Below, one piece after another: positions 1 to 7,734 of a stretch of DNA of 24,361 nt. The notes beneath the pieces are model-generated. The model was not told the origin of the DNA. It searched no databases and saw only the letters and a list, made by a program, of their open reading frames with translations. Numbering within the stretch: the stretch's first letter is position 1; every line of letters begins with the position of its first letter. The DNA lies in assembly GCA_045602885.1 (NCBI GenBank), contig JAZSCJ010000048.1, positions 1-24,361 of the forward strand, read 5' to 3'. A program made the position numbers and the translations under genes. The DNA is from JAJPXI01 sp045602885 (GTDB taxonomy: Bacteria > Bacillota > Clostridia > Oscillospirales > Oscillospiraceae).

Positions 1-1121
1 TTGTTGGCCGTCATGATGACGTGGTCATCCCGGATGGAGCCGCCGGGCTGGGCGATGTAGCACACGCCGGACTTGCGGGCGCGCTCCACATTGTCGCCAA
101 AGGGGAAGAAGGCGTCGGAGCCGACCGAAACGCCGGTCAGACGCTTACCCCATTCCTTCTTTTCCTCGCGCGTCAGCACTTCGGGCTTGACCTTGAAGGT
201 GTTCTGCCACACGCCGTCGGCCAGAATGTCCTCATACTCGTCGGACATGTAGTTGTCGATGCCATTGTCCCCGTCGGCGCGCCGGATGTCGTCCACAAAC
301 TGCAGGCCCAGCACCTTGGGATGCTGGCGCAGCCACCAGATATCGGCCTTGTTGCCGGCCAGACGGGTGCAGTGGATGCGGCTTTGCTGACCGGCGCCCA
401 CGCCGATGGTGGTGCCGTCCTTGACGTAGCAGACCGAGTTGGACTGGGTGTACTTCAGCGTGATGAGCGCCAGCAGAAGATCGTTCTTGGCATTTTCGGG
501 CAGATCCTTATTGTCGGTCACGATGTTGTTGAGCAGTTCGGGCACGATGGGGAAATCGTTGTAGCCCTGCTGGAAGCGGATGCCGAAAATGTCACGCTGT
601 TCGTCGGGCTTGGGCACATAATCGGGGTCGATCTGCACCACATTGTAGCCGCCCTTGCGCTTGGAGCGCAGGATCTCCAGCGCCTCCTCGGTATAGCCGG
701 GGGCGATGACGCCGTCGGACACCTCGGGCTTGAGCAGGTTGGCGGTGTCGGCATCGCAGATATCGCTCAGCGCGGCCCAGTCGCCATAGGAGCACAGACG
801 GTCGGCGCCGCGAGCCTTGGCGTAGGCGCAGGCGATGGGGGAGAGTTCGCCCTCCACAAAATAGATCTGCTTTTCCACCTCGCTCAAGGGCGTGCCCAGA
901 GCGGCACCGGCGGGGGAAACGTGCTTGAAGGAGGCGGCGGCAGGAAGGCCGGTGGCCTGCTTGAGCGCCTTGACTAGCTGCCAGGAGTTGAGTGCGTCCA
1001 TGAAGTTGATGTAGCCGGGCTTACCGTTGAGCACGGTAACGGGCAGCTCGCCCTCAGTCATAAAGATGCGGGCCGGCTTCTGGTTGGGGTTACAGCCGTA
1101 TTTCAGTTCCAGTTCTTTCAT
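1..1121 (-). CDS. purH: AICAR transformylase (PurH without cyclohydrolase domain), partial
   Basis: Phosphoribosylaminoimidazolecarboxamide formyltransferase transfers a formyl group from 10-formyl-THF to AICAR (ZMP), the penultimate step of IMP synthesis in the cytosol. Translation begins MKELELKYGCNPNQKP and reads open for 373 codons to the left edge, where the gene continues out of the window. The Lys-His pair of the transformylase active site is seen as SFKHVSPAG (K66, H67). The roughly 200-residue N-terminal MGS-like cyclohydrolase domain of classical bifunctional PurH is absent; that activity is supplied by the separate gene just upstream. Start chosen at the ATG preceded by GGAGGT with good spacing. 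The 142-nt gap to purO is rich in hairpins. Family assignment is firm; the C-terminal end cannot be seen. Confidence 0.93.
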   Translation of the reverse strand, partial: MKELELKYGCNPNQKPARIFMTEGELPVTVLNGKPGYINFMDALNSWQLVKALKQATGLPAAASFKHVSPAGAALGTPLSEVEKQIYFVEGELSPIACAYAKARGADRLCSYGDWAALSDICDADTANLLKPEVSDGVIAPGYTEEALEILRSKRKGGYNVVQIDPDYVPKPDEQRDIFGIRFQQGYNDFPIVPELLNNIVTDNKDLPENAKNDLLLALITLKYTQSNSVCYVKDGTTIGVGAGQQSRIHCTRLAGNKADIWWLRQHPKVLGLQFVDDIRRADGDNGIDNYMSDEYEDILADGVWQNTFKVKPEVLTREEKKEWGKRLTGVSVGSDAFFPFGDNVERARKSGVCYIAQPGGSIRDDHVIMTAN

Positions 1122-1263
1122 GTTGAGATAACCTCCATGCGCCGTTTGGCGCGTTGTTTTTCAGTATAAACCTCCGCGCACGGAGGTTTTGGGCATCACT
1201 TGCGGTTGCCGGAAAGCGGCGAGCAAGTGGCCTGTCTGAATGGATGAAACACGAGAATCGTGC
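1122..1263 (-). promoter_or_regulatory. Structured purO-purH intergenic leader
   Basis: On the minus strand this 142-nt gap contains, in order: a 5-bp hairpin at the purO stop (CACGA/TCGTG), a 7-bp helix CACTTGC/GCAAGTG enclosing a GCCG/CGGC hairpin, a 9-bp hairpin AAACCTCCG-TGCG-CGGAGGTTT (1168-1189), and a GCGCC/GGCGC hairpin (1139-1152) ending just before the purH ribosome binding site GGAGGT (1131-1136). The AACCTCC strand could pair with either its own partner or the purH ribosome binding site, so it could act as a switch on translation. No known riboswitch class was recognised, and 1168-1189 could instead be a weak terminator or processing hairpin. Confidence 0.4.
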
Positions 1264-1977
1264 TTAATCCCCCTCGTGCTTGTTCTTGATGACGGTTTCA
1301 GTCCGGCCGGTGGTAAGATCCACATAGCGCACAAACAGGGAAACCTTGTTCTCGTCGTTCAGATCGGTCCAGATGCGCTCGGCCAGTTCGGCAGCCGTGG
1401 CGGCGGTCACTGCCACCTTGCGAGGCTCACCCTCGAAGGAGGGCAGGGGATCACGGTTTTCTTGATAGGTGTGGATAAAGTGACCCACGCCGGGACGGGG
1501 GTTGGAATAGCAGAAGAAGTAGCGCTGGCAGGACTCGGGATCGCCGTCGGCACTTTTCAAAATGGACAGGTCGTAGCTGCCATCCTTGTGAAGCAGACCG
1601 GAGATCCGGGGGGTGTAGTTGGGGCCGTCGGGCTCGAACTCACGGGTGCACAGGGACTGGGAGAAGGACGTTCCGGCCAGCAGACCCTGCCACACGGTGT
1701 CGGTCTGGTCGCCGTTGGTGACCACGGTGTCGTCACCGGCCACACGCACCGGATGGTAGATGATCAGCGAGGGATCGGTCATCTTAGAGTCGTCAAAGGC
1801 CTTGGTGCGAATGCCGTCCGGAGTGGCTTCAAAGATTCGGTTACGGGAGTTTTCGCTGCGACCCATGATGAAATAGGCGATGACCGCCTTGGTGCCGTCC
1901 TGGGTCTTGCCCAGCAGGATGCCACGGCCGGGGTAGGGATTGCCGCGCAGCAGTTCAAAAAGATCGGTGGTCTGCAT
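1264..1977 (-). CDS. purO: IMP cyclohydrolase (PurO family)
   Basis: Stand-alone IMP cyclohydrolase of 237 residues that closes FAICAR to IMP, the last step of de novo purine synthesis. The sequence matches the PurO-type family: an N-terminal GNPYPGRGILLG segment, then GRSENSRNRIF, typical of the Clostridia forms next to a cyclohydrolase-less purH. ATG start with ATTGGAGGAATCACC upstream. It is the first gene after the ZTP riboswitch and its own promoter, and is followed by purH, so the two final steps are controlled as a pair. Archaeal PurO is the named precedent; the substrate is inferred from family and context. Confidence 0.88.
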   Translation of the reverse strand: MQTTDLFELLRGNPYPGRGILLGKTQDGTKAVIAYFIMGRSENSRNRIFEATPDGIRTKAFDDSKMTDPSLIIYHPVRVAGDDTVVTNGDQTDTVWQGLLAGTSFSQSLCTREFEPDGPNYTPRISGLLHKDGSYDLSILKSADGDPESCQRYFFCYSNPRPGVGHFIHTYQENRDPLPSFEGEPRKVAVTAATAAELAERIWTDLNDENKVSLFVRYVDLTTGRTETVIKNKHEGD

Positions 1978-2013
1978 GGTGATTCCTCCAATTTATAGTT
2001 TACATAATAAAAA

Positions 2014-2103
2014 TGGGCACACCAAATCCATGGTGCGCCCAGACGGTCGGCTGAATACCAGCTGTACTCCACGTGGTGCACCCACTTCCGTCAGTCATAC
2101 AGC
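2014..2103 (-). promoter_or_regulatory. ZTP (pfl) riboswitch with overlapping terminator
   Basis: Read on the minus strand. P1 pairs GCTGTA (2098-2103) with TACAGC (2061-2066). It encloses TGACTGACGG and a P2 hairpin GTGG/CCAC (2082-2085 with 2073-2076) followed by GTGGAG. After a 9-nt linker comes the conserved 3' block CCGTCTGGGC (2037-2046). GACGG (2088-2092) is complementary to CCGTC (2042-2046), the expected pseudoknot; the common form of the class is GGCG/CGCC, so this looks like compensatory change. The end of the 3' block (2037-2041) also forms the first arm of an 11-bp terminator stem (2014-2041, one G-U pair) followed by ATTTTTATT. ZTP riboswitches are ON switches: bound ZMP/ZTP should stop the terminator forming. 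The target purO-purH consumes ZMP, which fits. Confidence 0.92.
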
Positions 2104-2144
2104 TTACCTGAGGGAACAACCGCACTTGCGGAGTTACCTTGAAA

Positions 2145-2174
2145 ATCATATCATATTGTGCCGTGAAATGTCAA
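2145..2174 (-). promoter_or_regulatory. Promoter of riboswitch-purO-purH
   Basis: Minus-strand TTGACA (2169-2174), an 18-nt spacer, then TATGAT (2145-2150). The -35 box overlaps the purN stop codon. Initiation near 2138 would give a leader starting with a small CCGC/GCGG hairpin (2120-2131) and then the ZTP aptamer. Read-through from purE-purN would meet the same riboswitch. Confidence 0.7.
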
Positions 2175-2806
2175 GAACGGGGGTCGGTAATGTGGACGAT
2201 GCGCCCTTGTACCTGCAGGCGGTCTTGACAGAACAGCGAAACGGCCTGGGGCAGGATGATCCACTCACATTGCTCCATGATGCGGCGTTGAAGAATCTCG
2301 GGGGTGTCGCCCTCTTCCACGGGCACGGCCTTTTGCAGGATGATGGGGCCACCGTCACATTCTTCGGAAACAAAATGTACCGTGGCGCCCGACAGCTTCA
2401 CGCCGTATTCCAGCGCCTTCTCATGCACGTGCAGTCCGTAATAGCCTGCGCCGCAGAAGGAGGGGATCAGAGCAGGGTGGACGTTGATGATGGCGTTGGG
2501 GTAAGCACGCACCATTTCCTCGGTGAGAATGACCATGAAGCCGGCCAGAACCACCAGGTCGATGTTCAGCTCACGCAGTTTGTCCACCAGCGCCAGCGTC
2601 ATGGCTCGGTTGGAGTCAAACTGCTTACGGGGAACCACAAAGCCGGGAATACCGGCCTTGGCGGCACGCTCCAGAGCAAACGCACCCTCGGCCGAGGATA
2701 TGACGGCGGCAATTTCGCCGCCCACGATCTCGCCGCGGCTTTGTGCGTCGATCAGTGCCTGCAGATTGGTGCCGCCGCCCGAAACCAGTACAGCAATTCG
2801 TTTCAT
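2171..2806 (-). CDS. purN: Phosphoribosylglycinamide formyltransferase PurN
   Basis: 10-formyl-THF-dependent GAR transformylase, third step of purine synthesis. It has 211 residues, the usual length. The N-terminal phosphate-binding loop is VLVSGGGTNLQALID. The catalytic trio is visible as N108 and H110 in INVHPALIPSF and D151 in EECDGGPI. It starts 5 nt after the purM stop, with only a weak GGTG upstream of the ATG, suggesting translational coupling. Its stop codon overlaps the -35 box of the downstream riboswitch promoter. Confidence 0.96.
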   Translation of the reverse strand: MKRIAVLVSGGGTNLQALIDAQSRGEIVGGEIAAVISSAEGAFALERAAKAGIPGFVVPRKQFDSNRAMTLALVDKLRELNIDLVVLAGFMVILTEEMVRAYPNAIINVHPALIPSFCGAGYYGLHVHEKALEYGVKLSGATVHFVSEECDGGPIILQKAVPVEEGDTPEILQRRIMEQCEWIILPQAVSLFCQDRLQVQGRIVHITDPRS

Positions 2807-2811
2807 GACGC

Positions 2812-3855
2812 TTACACCAATTCTACGCTGGCCTCGCCCTTGACCACCCGGCCAATGATGTGGGCGCGCTCACCGGCGCGAACCAGAGCGTCCTTGGCCT
2901 GGCCGATCTGGTCCTTGGAAACGGCGATGACCATGCCAATGCCCATGTTAAAGGTGTTATACATATCACGGGTGGGGATGTTGCCGGTCTTCTGGATCAG
3001 ATCGAAGATGGGCAGGTTGGGGATGGTGTCCAGCTCGATGCGTGCGGTCAGACCGTCGGTCATCATGCGGGGCACGTTTTCATAGAAACCGCCGCCGGTG
3101 ATGTGGCTGATGGCGTGAATGTCCACGCCGCACTCCAGCAGAGCTTTGACGGCCTTGACGTAGATGCGAGTGGGGGTCAGCAGAGTTTCGCCCAGGCTCT
3201 TGCCGCCCAGCCCGGCCATGGGGGCCTCCAGATCGCAGTTATCTACGCCGAACACCTTGCGCACCAGAGAGAAGCCGTTGGAATGGACGCCGGAGGAGAC
3301 CAGACCGATCAGAACATCGCCCTCGCTCAGCTTGGAGCCGTCGATGATCTTTTCTTCATCGACAATACCCACCGAGAAACCGGCCAGATCGTACTCGTCC
3401 ACGCCGTAGAAACCGGGCATTTCGGCAGTTTCACCACCCACCAGAGCGCAGCCGGACTGGCGGCAGCCCTCGGTGATACCCGAAACGATGTCGGCAATGC
3501 GAGCCGGGTCGTTCTTGCCGCAGGCGATGTAGTCCAGGAAGAACATCGGCATAGCACCGCCGCAGATGATATCGTTGACGCACATGGCCACGCAGTCGAT
3601 GCCCACGGTGTCATGCTTGTTCATCAGGAAAGCCAGCTTGAGCTTGGTGCCGACACCGTCGGTGCCGGAGACCAGCACGGGCTTTTTCATGCCGGTAACA
3701 TCGGGGGCAAACATACCGCCGAAGCCGCCCAGAGTGCCCATCACGCCGGGGATATAGGTGGATTCCACCATGGGCTTGATGCGCTTGACCGATTCATAAC
3801 CGGCAGTAACGTCTACGCCGGCGGCGGCGTAGGACGCGGAATGAGAATTTTCCAT
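2812..3855 (-). CDS. purM: Phosphoribosylformylglycinamidine cyclo-ligase PurM (AIR synthetase)
   Basis: ATP-dependent closure of FGAM to AIR, step five of purine synthesis. It has 347 residues, the normal length. Recognised by VSGTDGVGTKLKLA near residue 65, the GAMPMFFLDYIACG segment, CALVGGETAEMPGFY, GLVSSGVHSNGFSLVR and ISHITGGGFYENVPRM, all hallmark PurM blocks. The ribosome binding site AAGGAG lies inside the last codons of purF (GGA AAG GAG TAA), 6 nt before the start, so the two genes are translationally linked. No unusual features seen. Confidence 0.97.
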   Translation of the reverse strand: MENSHSASYAAAGVDVTAGYESVKRIKPMVESTYIPGVMGTLGGFGGMFAPDVTGMKKPVLVSGTDGVGTKLKLAFLMNKHDTVGIDCVAMCVNDIICGGAMPMFFLDYIACGKNDPARIADIVSGITEGCRQSGCALVGGETAEMPGFYGVDEYDLAGFSVGIVDEEKIIDGSKLSEGDVLIGLVSSGVHSNGFSLVRKVFGVDNCDLEAPMAGLGGKSLGETLLTPTRIYVKAVKALLECGVDIHAISHITGGGFYENVPRMMTDGLTARIELDTIPNLPIFDLIQKTGNIPTRDMYNTFNMGIGMVIAVSKDQIGQAKDALVRAGERAHIIGRVVKGEASVELV

Positions 3856-3861
3856 AGTTTG

Positions 3862-5283
3862 TTACTCCTTTCCGTTCCAGCAGTAAGTACAGATCTTGTC
3901 TTTATCCAGACCGATGGCTTCCAGCAGGCCGTCCAGTGACTGATAGCCCAGCGAGTCAAAGCCAAACTTTTTGCAAATGGCACCCAGCAGGCATTTGCCA
4001 CGCTCGGTGGAGGCATCGGCGTATTCGTCCAGATGCTTGTGACCCTCCTCGCCTTCCAGCTCGTGCACGATGCGGCGGGCCAGAAGCTCCATGTCGGAGC
4101 GGCTGGAGGAGAAATTGAGGAACTTGCACCCGTACATGATGGGGGGGCAGGCCGAGCGCATATGGACTTCCTGCGCACCCGATTCGTACAGGAAATCAAC
4201 GGTCTCCTGCAACTGGGTGCCGCGCACGATGGAATCGTCCACAAAGAGAAGGCGCTTGCCCTCGATCAGCTCGGGCACGGGGATCTGCTTCATCTTGGCC
4301 ACCTGATTGCGCACCTTCTGATCGCTTGGCGTGAAGGAGCGGGGCCAGGTGGGCGTGTATTTTACGAAGGGACGGGCAAAGTGATTTCCGGTCTGGTTGG
4401 CAAAGCCGATGGCGTGAGGTACGCCGGAATCGGGCACGCCGCACACGTAATCCACTTCGGGCAGACGGCCCTGGGCACGCTCGTCCCGGGCCATGATGGC
4501 GCCGTTGCGGTAGCGCATGACTTCCACGTTGACACCCTCGTAATTGGAGTTGGGATAGCCGTAATAGGTCCACAAAAAGCCGCAGATCTTCATTTCTTCG
4601 GCCGCAGGGGACACCGACTCAAAGCCGTCGGCGGTGATCCTGGCGATCTCACGCGGGCCCAGCTCGTAAGCGTCCGAATAGCCCAGTTTCTGGTAGGCAA
4701 AGGACTCGAAGGAAACGCAGCAGCCGTCTTCGCTCTGGCCGATCAGTACAGGCAGTCGGCCCACCTTGTCACGGGCGGCGTAAATGCCGTCCGCGTTCAG
4801 GATCAGAATGGTGGCCGAGCCCTCGATCTCATCCTGCGCATGCAGAATGCCCGAGATCAGGTCATCCTTCTGATTGATCAGTGCGGCGACCAGCTCGGTA
4901 GCGTTGACCTTGCCTGAGCTCATGGCCATGAACTGATGGCCATGGTCGGAAAAGCATTTTTCCACCAGCGTTTCTGCGTTGCGGATGATACCCACCGTGG
5001 TAATGGCGTACAGTCCCAGATGCGAGCGCACCAGAAGGGGCTGGGGATCGGTGTCGCTGATGCAGCCGATACCGGCCGTGCCGTGGAAATCCTGCAGATC
5101 CTTTTCAAACTTGGTGCGGAAGGGCGTGTTTTCAATGTTGTGGATCTGCCGCTGAAAGCCGTCCTTCTCGTCATAAATGACCATGCCGGCCCGTTTGGTG
5201 CCAAGGTGAGAATGGTAGTCGGTACCAAAGAAAATATCAAGTACGCAGTCGTGCTTGGAAACTGCGCCAAAAAAACCGCCCAT
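3862..5283 (-). CDS. purF: PurF-like amidophosphoribosyltransferase without glutaminase nucleophile
   Basis: Homologue of glutamine PRPP amidotransferase, which makes phosphoribosylamine in the first committed purine step. 473 residues. The phosphoribosyltransferase half is intact: VDYVCGVPDSG near 278-287 and the PRPP loop LLFVDDSIVRGTQ (345-357). Cysteines at 234, 386, 465 and 468 (KIC, YGC, CTYC) sit where Bacillus PurF binds its 4Fe-4S cluster. The N-terminus is odd: MGGFFG replaces the canonical MCGIxG, removing the catalytic Cys, and the usual HTRYST and AHNG blocks appear as CISDTDP and ITTVGII. The glutaminase is therefore probably inactive and ammonia may come from solution or a partner. 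Start is the ATG with AGGAGT upstream. This variant appears to be shared by other Clostridia (recollection, not checked). Confidence 0.9.
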   Translation of the reverse strand: MGGFFGAVSKHDCVLDIFFGTDYHSHLGTKRAGMVIYDEKDGFQRQIHNIENTPFRTKFEKDLQDFHGTAGIGCISDTDPQPLLVRSHLGLYAITTVGIIRNAETLVEKCFSDHGHQFMAMSSGKVNATELVAALINQKDDLISGILHAQDEIEGSATILILNADGIYAARDKVGRLPVLIGQSEDGCCVSFESFAYQKLGYSDAYELGPREIARITADGFESVSPAAEEMKICGFLWTYYGYPNSNYEGVNVEVMRYRNGAIMARDERAQGRLPEVDYVCGVPDSGVPHAIGFANQTGNHFARPFVKYTPTWPRSFTPSDQKVRNQVAKMKQIPVPELIEGKRLLFVDDSIVRGTQLQETVDFLYESGAQEVHMRSACPPIMYGCKFLNFSSSRSDMELLARRIVHELEGEEGHKHLDEYADASTERGKCLLGAICKKFGFDSLGYQSLDGLLEAIGLDKDKICTYCWNGKE

Positions 5284-5315
5284 GACAGTTACTCCTGAAT
5301 CGTTGTAATAAGTGC

Positions 5316-5999
5316 TTAGGCAAAGAACAGACCGTTCAAGGTCATCGGATCGATATACTGGCCGTCTTTGTAAACACGCATATTGCCGGAGGCAACCTCG
5401 TCGATCAGCATGACCTTGCCGTCGGCGCCATAACCGAACTCGAACTTGATGTCGTACAGGACCATGCCCTTTTCCTTCAGGTCATCGGCCACGATCTGGG
5501 TGATCTTCTGGGTCATTTCCTTCAGGTCATCGTACTGCGCATCGGTCATCACGCCCAGAGCTACCAGAGCATCCTTGGTCACCAGGGGATCGCCCTTGGC
5601 GTCGTTTTTGAAGGTGGTTTCCACATAGGCGGGCAGATCGGCGCCCTCGGCGATGTACTCACCGTAGCGGCGGAAGAAGGAACCCACGGCCTTGTGGCGG
5701 CAGATGACTTCCAGACCCTGGCCAAAGACCTTGGCCGGCAGCACTTCCATGGTGGTGTTGGCCAGATCGGCATTGACATAGTGGGTTTTGATGCCGGCGG
5801 CATTGATCTTCTCGAAGAAGTAGATGGACATTCGCAGGTTGACGTCACCCACGCCGGCGATGGTCAGACCCACCGAGTTCTCACCGGGATCGAACACGCC
5901 GTCTTTGCCGGTGCAATCGTCCTTGAACTTGAGCAGGTAGTTGCCGTTTTCCAATGCGAATACGTCCTTGGTCTTACCGCTGTAAACAAGATTCTTCAT
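5316..5999 (-). CDS. purC: SAICAR synthetase PurC
   Basis: Phosphoribosylaminoimidazole-succinocarboxamide synthase joins CAIR and aspartate using ATP. 227 residues, a normal single-domain length. Diagnostic blocks are the N-terminal YSGKTKDVFAL, FKDDCTGKDGVFDPGEN, RHKAVGSFFRRYG and the late KFEFGYGADGKVMLIDEVASGNMR. The start lies 1 nt after the purE stop, with AGGAGG inside the end of purE. purF follows after a 32-nt gap. It acts on the product of the neighbouring PurE. Confidence 0.97.
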   Translation of the reverse strand: MKNLVYSGKTKDVFALENGNYLLKFKDDCTGKDGVFDPGENSVGLTIAGVGDVNLRMSIYFFEKINAAGIKTHYVNADLANTTMEVLPAKVFGQGLEVICRHKAVGSFFRRYGEYIAEGADLPAYVETTFKNDAKGDPLVTKDALVALGVMTDAQYDDLKEMTQKITQIVADDLKEKGMVLYDIKFEFGYGADGKVMLIDEVASGNMRVYKDGQYIDPMTLNGLFFA

Positions 6000-6000
6000 T

Positions 6001-6489
6001 TTAAAATTCCTCCTGCACTTTTTTGTCTTTCCGGGCCACTTCTTCGGCCATGTTTTTCTTGAACTCTGCCAGTTTGGCAGTCAGGTCAGCATCGTGGAGT
6101 GCCAGCATCTGGACAGCCAGAATACCGGCGTTGTCGGACCCGTCCACGGCCACACAGGCCACGGGGATCCCCTTGGGCATCTGCACCATGGACAGCAGAC
6201 TGTCCAGACCGCCCATCATGGACGTTTTGATCGGTACGCCGATAACGGGCAGCGTGGTGTAGGCGGCCAGCACACCGCCCAGATGGGCGGCCTTACCGGC
6301 GGCGGCAATAATAACGCCAAAACCCCGCTCGGCGGCGGTGGAGGCAAACTCCTCAGCGGCGGCGGGGGTGCGATGGGCGGAGATGATATGCACTTCGAAG
6401 GGTACGCCAAAATCGGCCAGACGCGCCATGCAGGGACGCATGGTGTCCAGATCGGAATCGGAACCCATAATAACGGCAACTTTCTTCAT
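6001..6489 (-). CDS. purE: N5-CAIR mutase PurE (class I)
   Basis: Converts N5-CAIR to CAIR. 162 residues, typical of class I bacterial PurE. Motifs: VAVIMGSDSDLDTM, the SAHRTP active-site block, AAAGKAAHLGGVLAA and VPIKTSMMGGLDSLLSMVQMPKGIPV. The canonical GMAAHL is GKAAHL here. Class I PurE normally works with PurK, which is not seen in this window. First gene of the operon, with AAGGAG 7 nt before the ATG and a promoter upstream. Confidence 0.97.
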   Translation of the reverse strand: MKKVAVIMGSDSDLDTMRPCMARLADFGVPFEVHIISAHRTPAAAEEFASTAAERGFGVIIAAAGKAAHLGGVLAAYTTLPVIGVPIKTSMMGGLDSLLSMVQMPKGIPVACVAVDGSDNAGILAVQMLALHDADLTAKLAEFKKNMAEEVARKDKKVQEEF

Positions 6490-6558
6490 TGCGATTCTCC
6501 TTTTTAAAGTCGTCTTGAGGATGACAACTTATGCGCAAACAAAAAATTTTACCCTTAC

Positions 6559-6587
6559 ATCCTAACGAAAAATCGCTCCGATTGCAA
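6559..6587 (-). promoter_or_regulatory. Putative promoter of the purE operon
   Basis: Minus-strand TTGCAA (6582-6587), 17-nt spacer, TAGGAT (6559-6564), giving a start near 6552 and a leader of about 60 nt. The rest of the 168-nt gap to the upstream glycosyltransferase shows no clear PurR box, guanine riboswitch or terminator. Confidence 0.5.
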
Positions 6588-6657
6588 GTACAACCGGCGA
6601 ATTTCGTAGGCTTAAACAAGAAACCGGGAAAACAGGACAACTCCGTAGACTAAATGG

Positions 6658-7734
6658 TTAGTAAAGGCCGTTGCCATCCAGAATACGGACCACTTCCTCG
6701 GCCCGAACATCCCATGCAGCGGCGCAGCCGTAGTCCCGGCGGCGGGGAAGCAGTTCCACGGGGTTTTCCTGCATGGCTGCCTCGCATTGCAGCAGGAACT
6801 GTTCCGGGGTGGTGGCCGAGCGGATGACATCGGGGAACTCCTGCGTTTGATGCTTCCACAGCATGGAAACCACCGGCTTTCCGGCGGTCAGATATTCATA
6901 GATACGAGCAGGGATGACATCGCTGTCCTCGTTGTAGTCGCGCAAAAGGTGAACGCATACCCGGCAGCAGTTGAGATAATCCGGCAGATCCACCAGCGGA
7001 CGCTCGCCCAGAATACGGATGTTGCGCCGCGCTTTGAGCTGTTTGAAATAGGGGGACGGCAAAACTGGCCCGATGAGAAGAATGGTCCACTCGGGGTGCG
7101 CGTCGGCGCACTGCAGCAGGGGGGACACGTCCAGATCGGCATGCAGCGAGCCCACATACCCCACAACCGGCCGGCCTTCCAGATCGGCCAGCTCAGCAGG
7201 CGTTTCCGCGCCCTCCCGGCAGAACAGGGGGAAGTTGACGCCGTTGGGAAGCAGGGCGAGGTTTTCGTTGCAGGGAGCCAAGCGGTCCAGCAAACCCTCT
7301 GAGGCGGCAAAGCATACGTCAGCGGCGTTGGCCAGCTCGCCCTCCCAGTCGATGGGCAGATCCGACCAGTAGCGGTGGCAGTCGTAGACCAACCCACGAT
7401 AGGCCAGATAATCCAGCTGATGGACATTTTCCGGGGAGGTGCACCACAGCAGGGGATTCCGAAACCGATGATGCTCCATGGCGGCCTCGATGCAGGCGGC
7501 GATGCGGCGTTGGTTGTAGTGGGTTACCGGTCGAAAGGGGAAGGGCAGATCGATCATGTTGGGCAGCTGATACACGGTGATGTTGGGGCGCACCTTGCGT
7601 CCCTTGCGCTCCGGCTTGGGCCCGGGCGGTTCAAAAAACAGAATATTGGCTCCGGACAGACGGGTCATGAGCTGCTGGGTTCGGGTGGGGCGGGAGCTCC
7701 AGGGTGTATGGGAGAGGCAGACGATCTGCTTCAA
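6658..7734 (-). CDS. Glycosyltransferase, TuaH-like
   Basis: Cytosolic glycosyltransferase of the GT-B fold, 358 residues, probably building a cell-wall polysaccharide. It resembles the TuaH-type group: an N-terminal MKQIVCLSHTPWSSRPTRTQQL segment, a central VYDCHRYWSDLP, then ALLPNGVNF, RPVVGYVGSLHADLD beginning the C-terminal nucleotide-sugar-binding half, and ARIYEYLTAGKPVVS near the end. The start codon is TTG, read from a TTGA overlap with the stop of the GT4-CsaB gene, with GGTGAT upstream, so translation is coupled. Donor and acceptor sugars cannot be told. The pairing with CsaB suggests that it works on the polymer that CsaB pyruvylates. Confidence 0.82.
   Translation of the reverse strand: MKQIVCLSHTPWSSRPTRTQQLMTRLSGANILFFEPPGPKPERKGRKVRPNITVYQLPNMIDLPFPFRPVTHYNQRRIAACIEAAMEHHRFRNPLLWCTSPENVHQLDYLAYRGLVYDCHRYWSDLPIDWEGELANAADVCFAASEGLLDRLAPCNENLALLPNGVNFPLFCREGAETPAELADLEGRPVVGYVGSLHADLDVSPLLQCADAHPEWTILLIGPVLPSPYFKQLKARRNIRILGERPLVDLPDYLNCCRVCVHLLRDYNEDSDVIPARIYEYLTAGKPVVSMLWKHQTQEFPDVIRSATTPEQFLLQCEAAMQENPVELLPRRRDYGCAAAWDVRAEEVVRILDGNGLY

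Noticed and set aside
21..977. Long plus-strand open frame opposite purH
   Set aside because: Shadow of the real minus-strand gene; composition is Gly/Ala/Val/His-rich with no family resemblance. The same applies to the long plus-strand frames opposite purM, purF, csaB, the SPFH gene and the lipoproteins.
1168..1189. Strong terminator between purO and purH
   Set aside because: The stem is only 9 bp and is followed by TTTATACTG rather than a continuous T-run; purH needs to be transcribed from upstream, so it is kept as part of a structured leader.
5262..5283. Frameshift at the T7 run near the purF start that might hide a CGI-type start
   Set aside because: The downstream glutaminase blocks are also divergent in the same open frame, so the missing cysteine is a family trait, not a local error.
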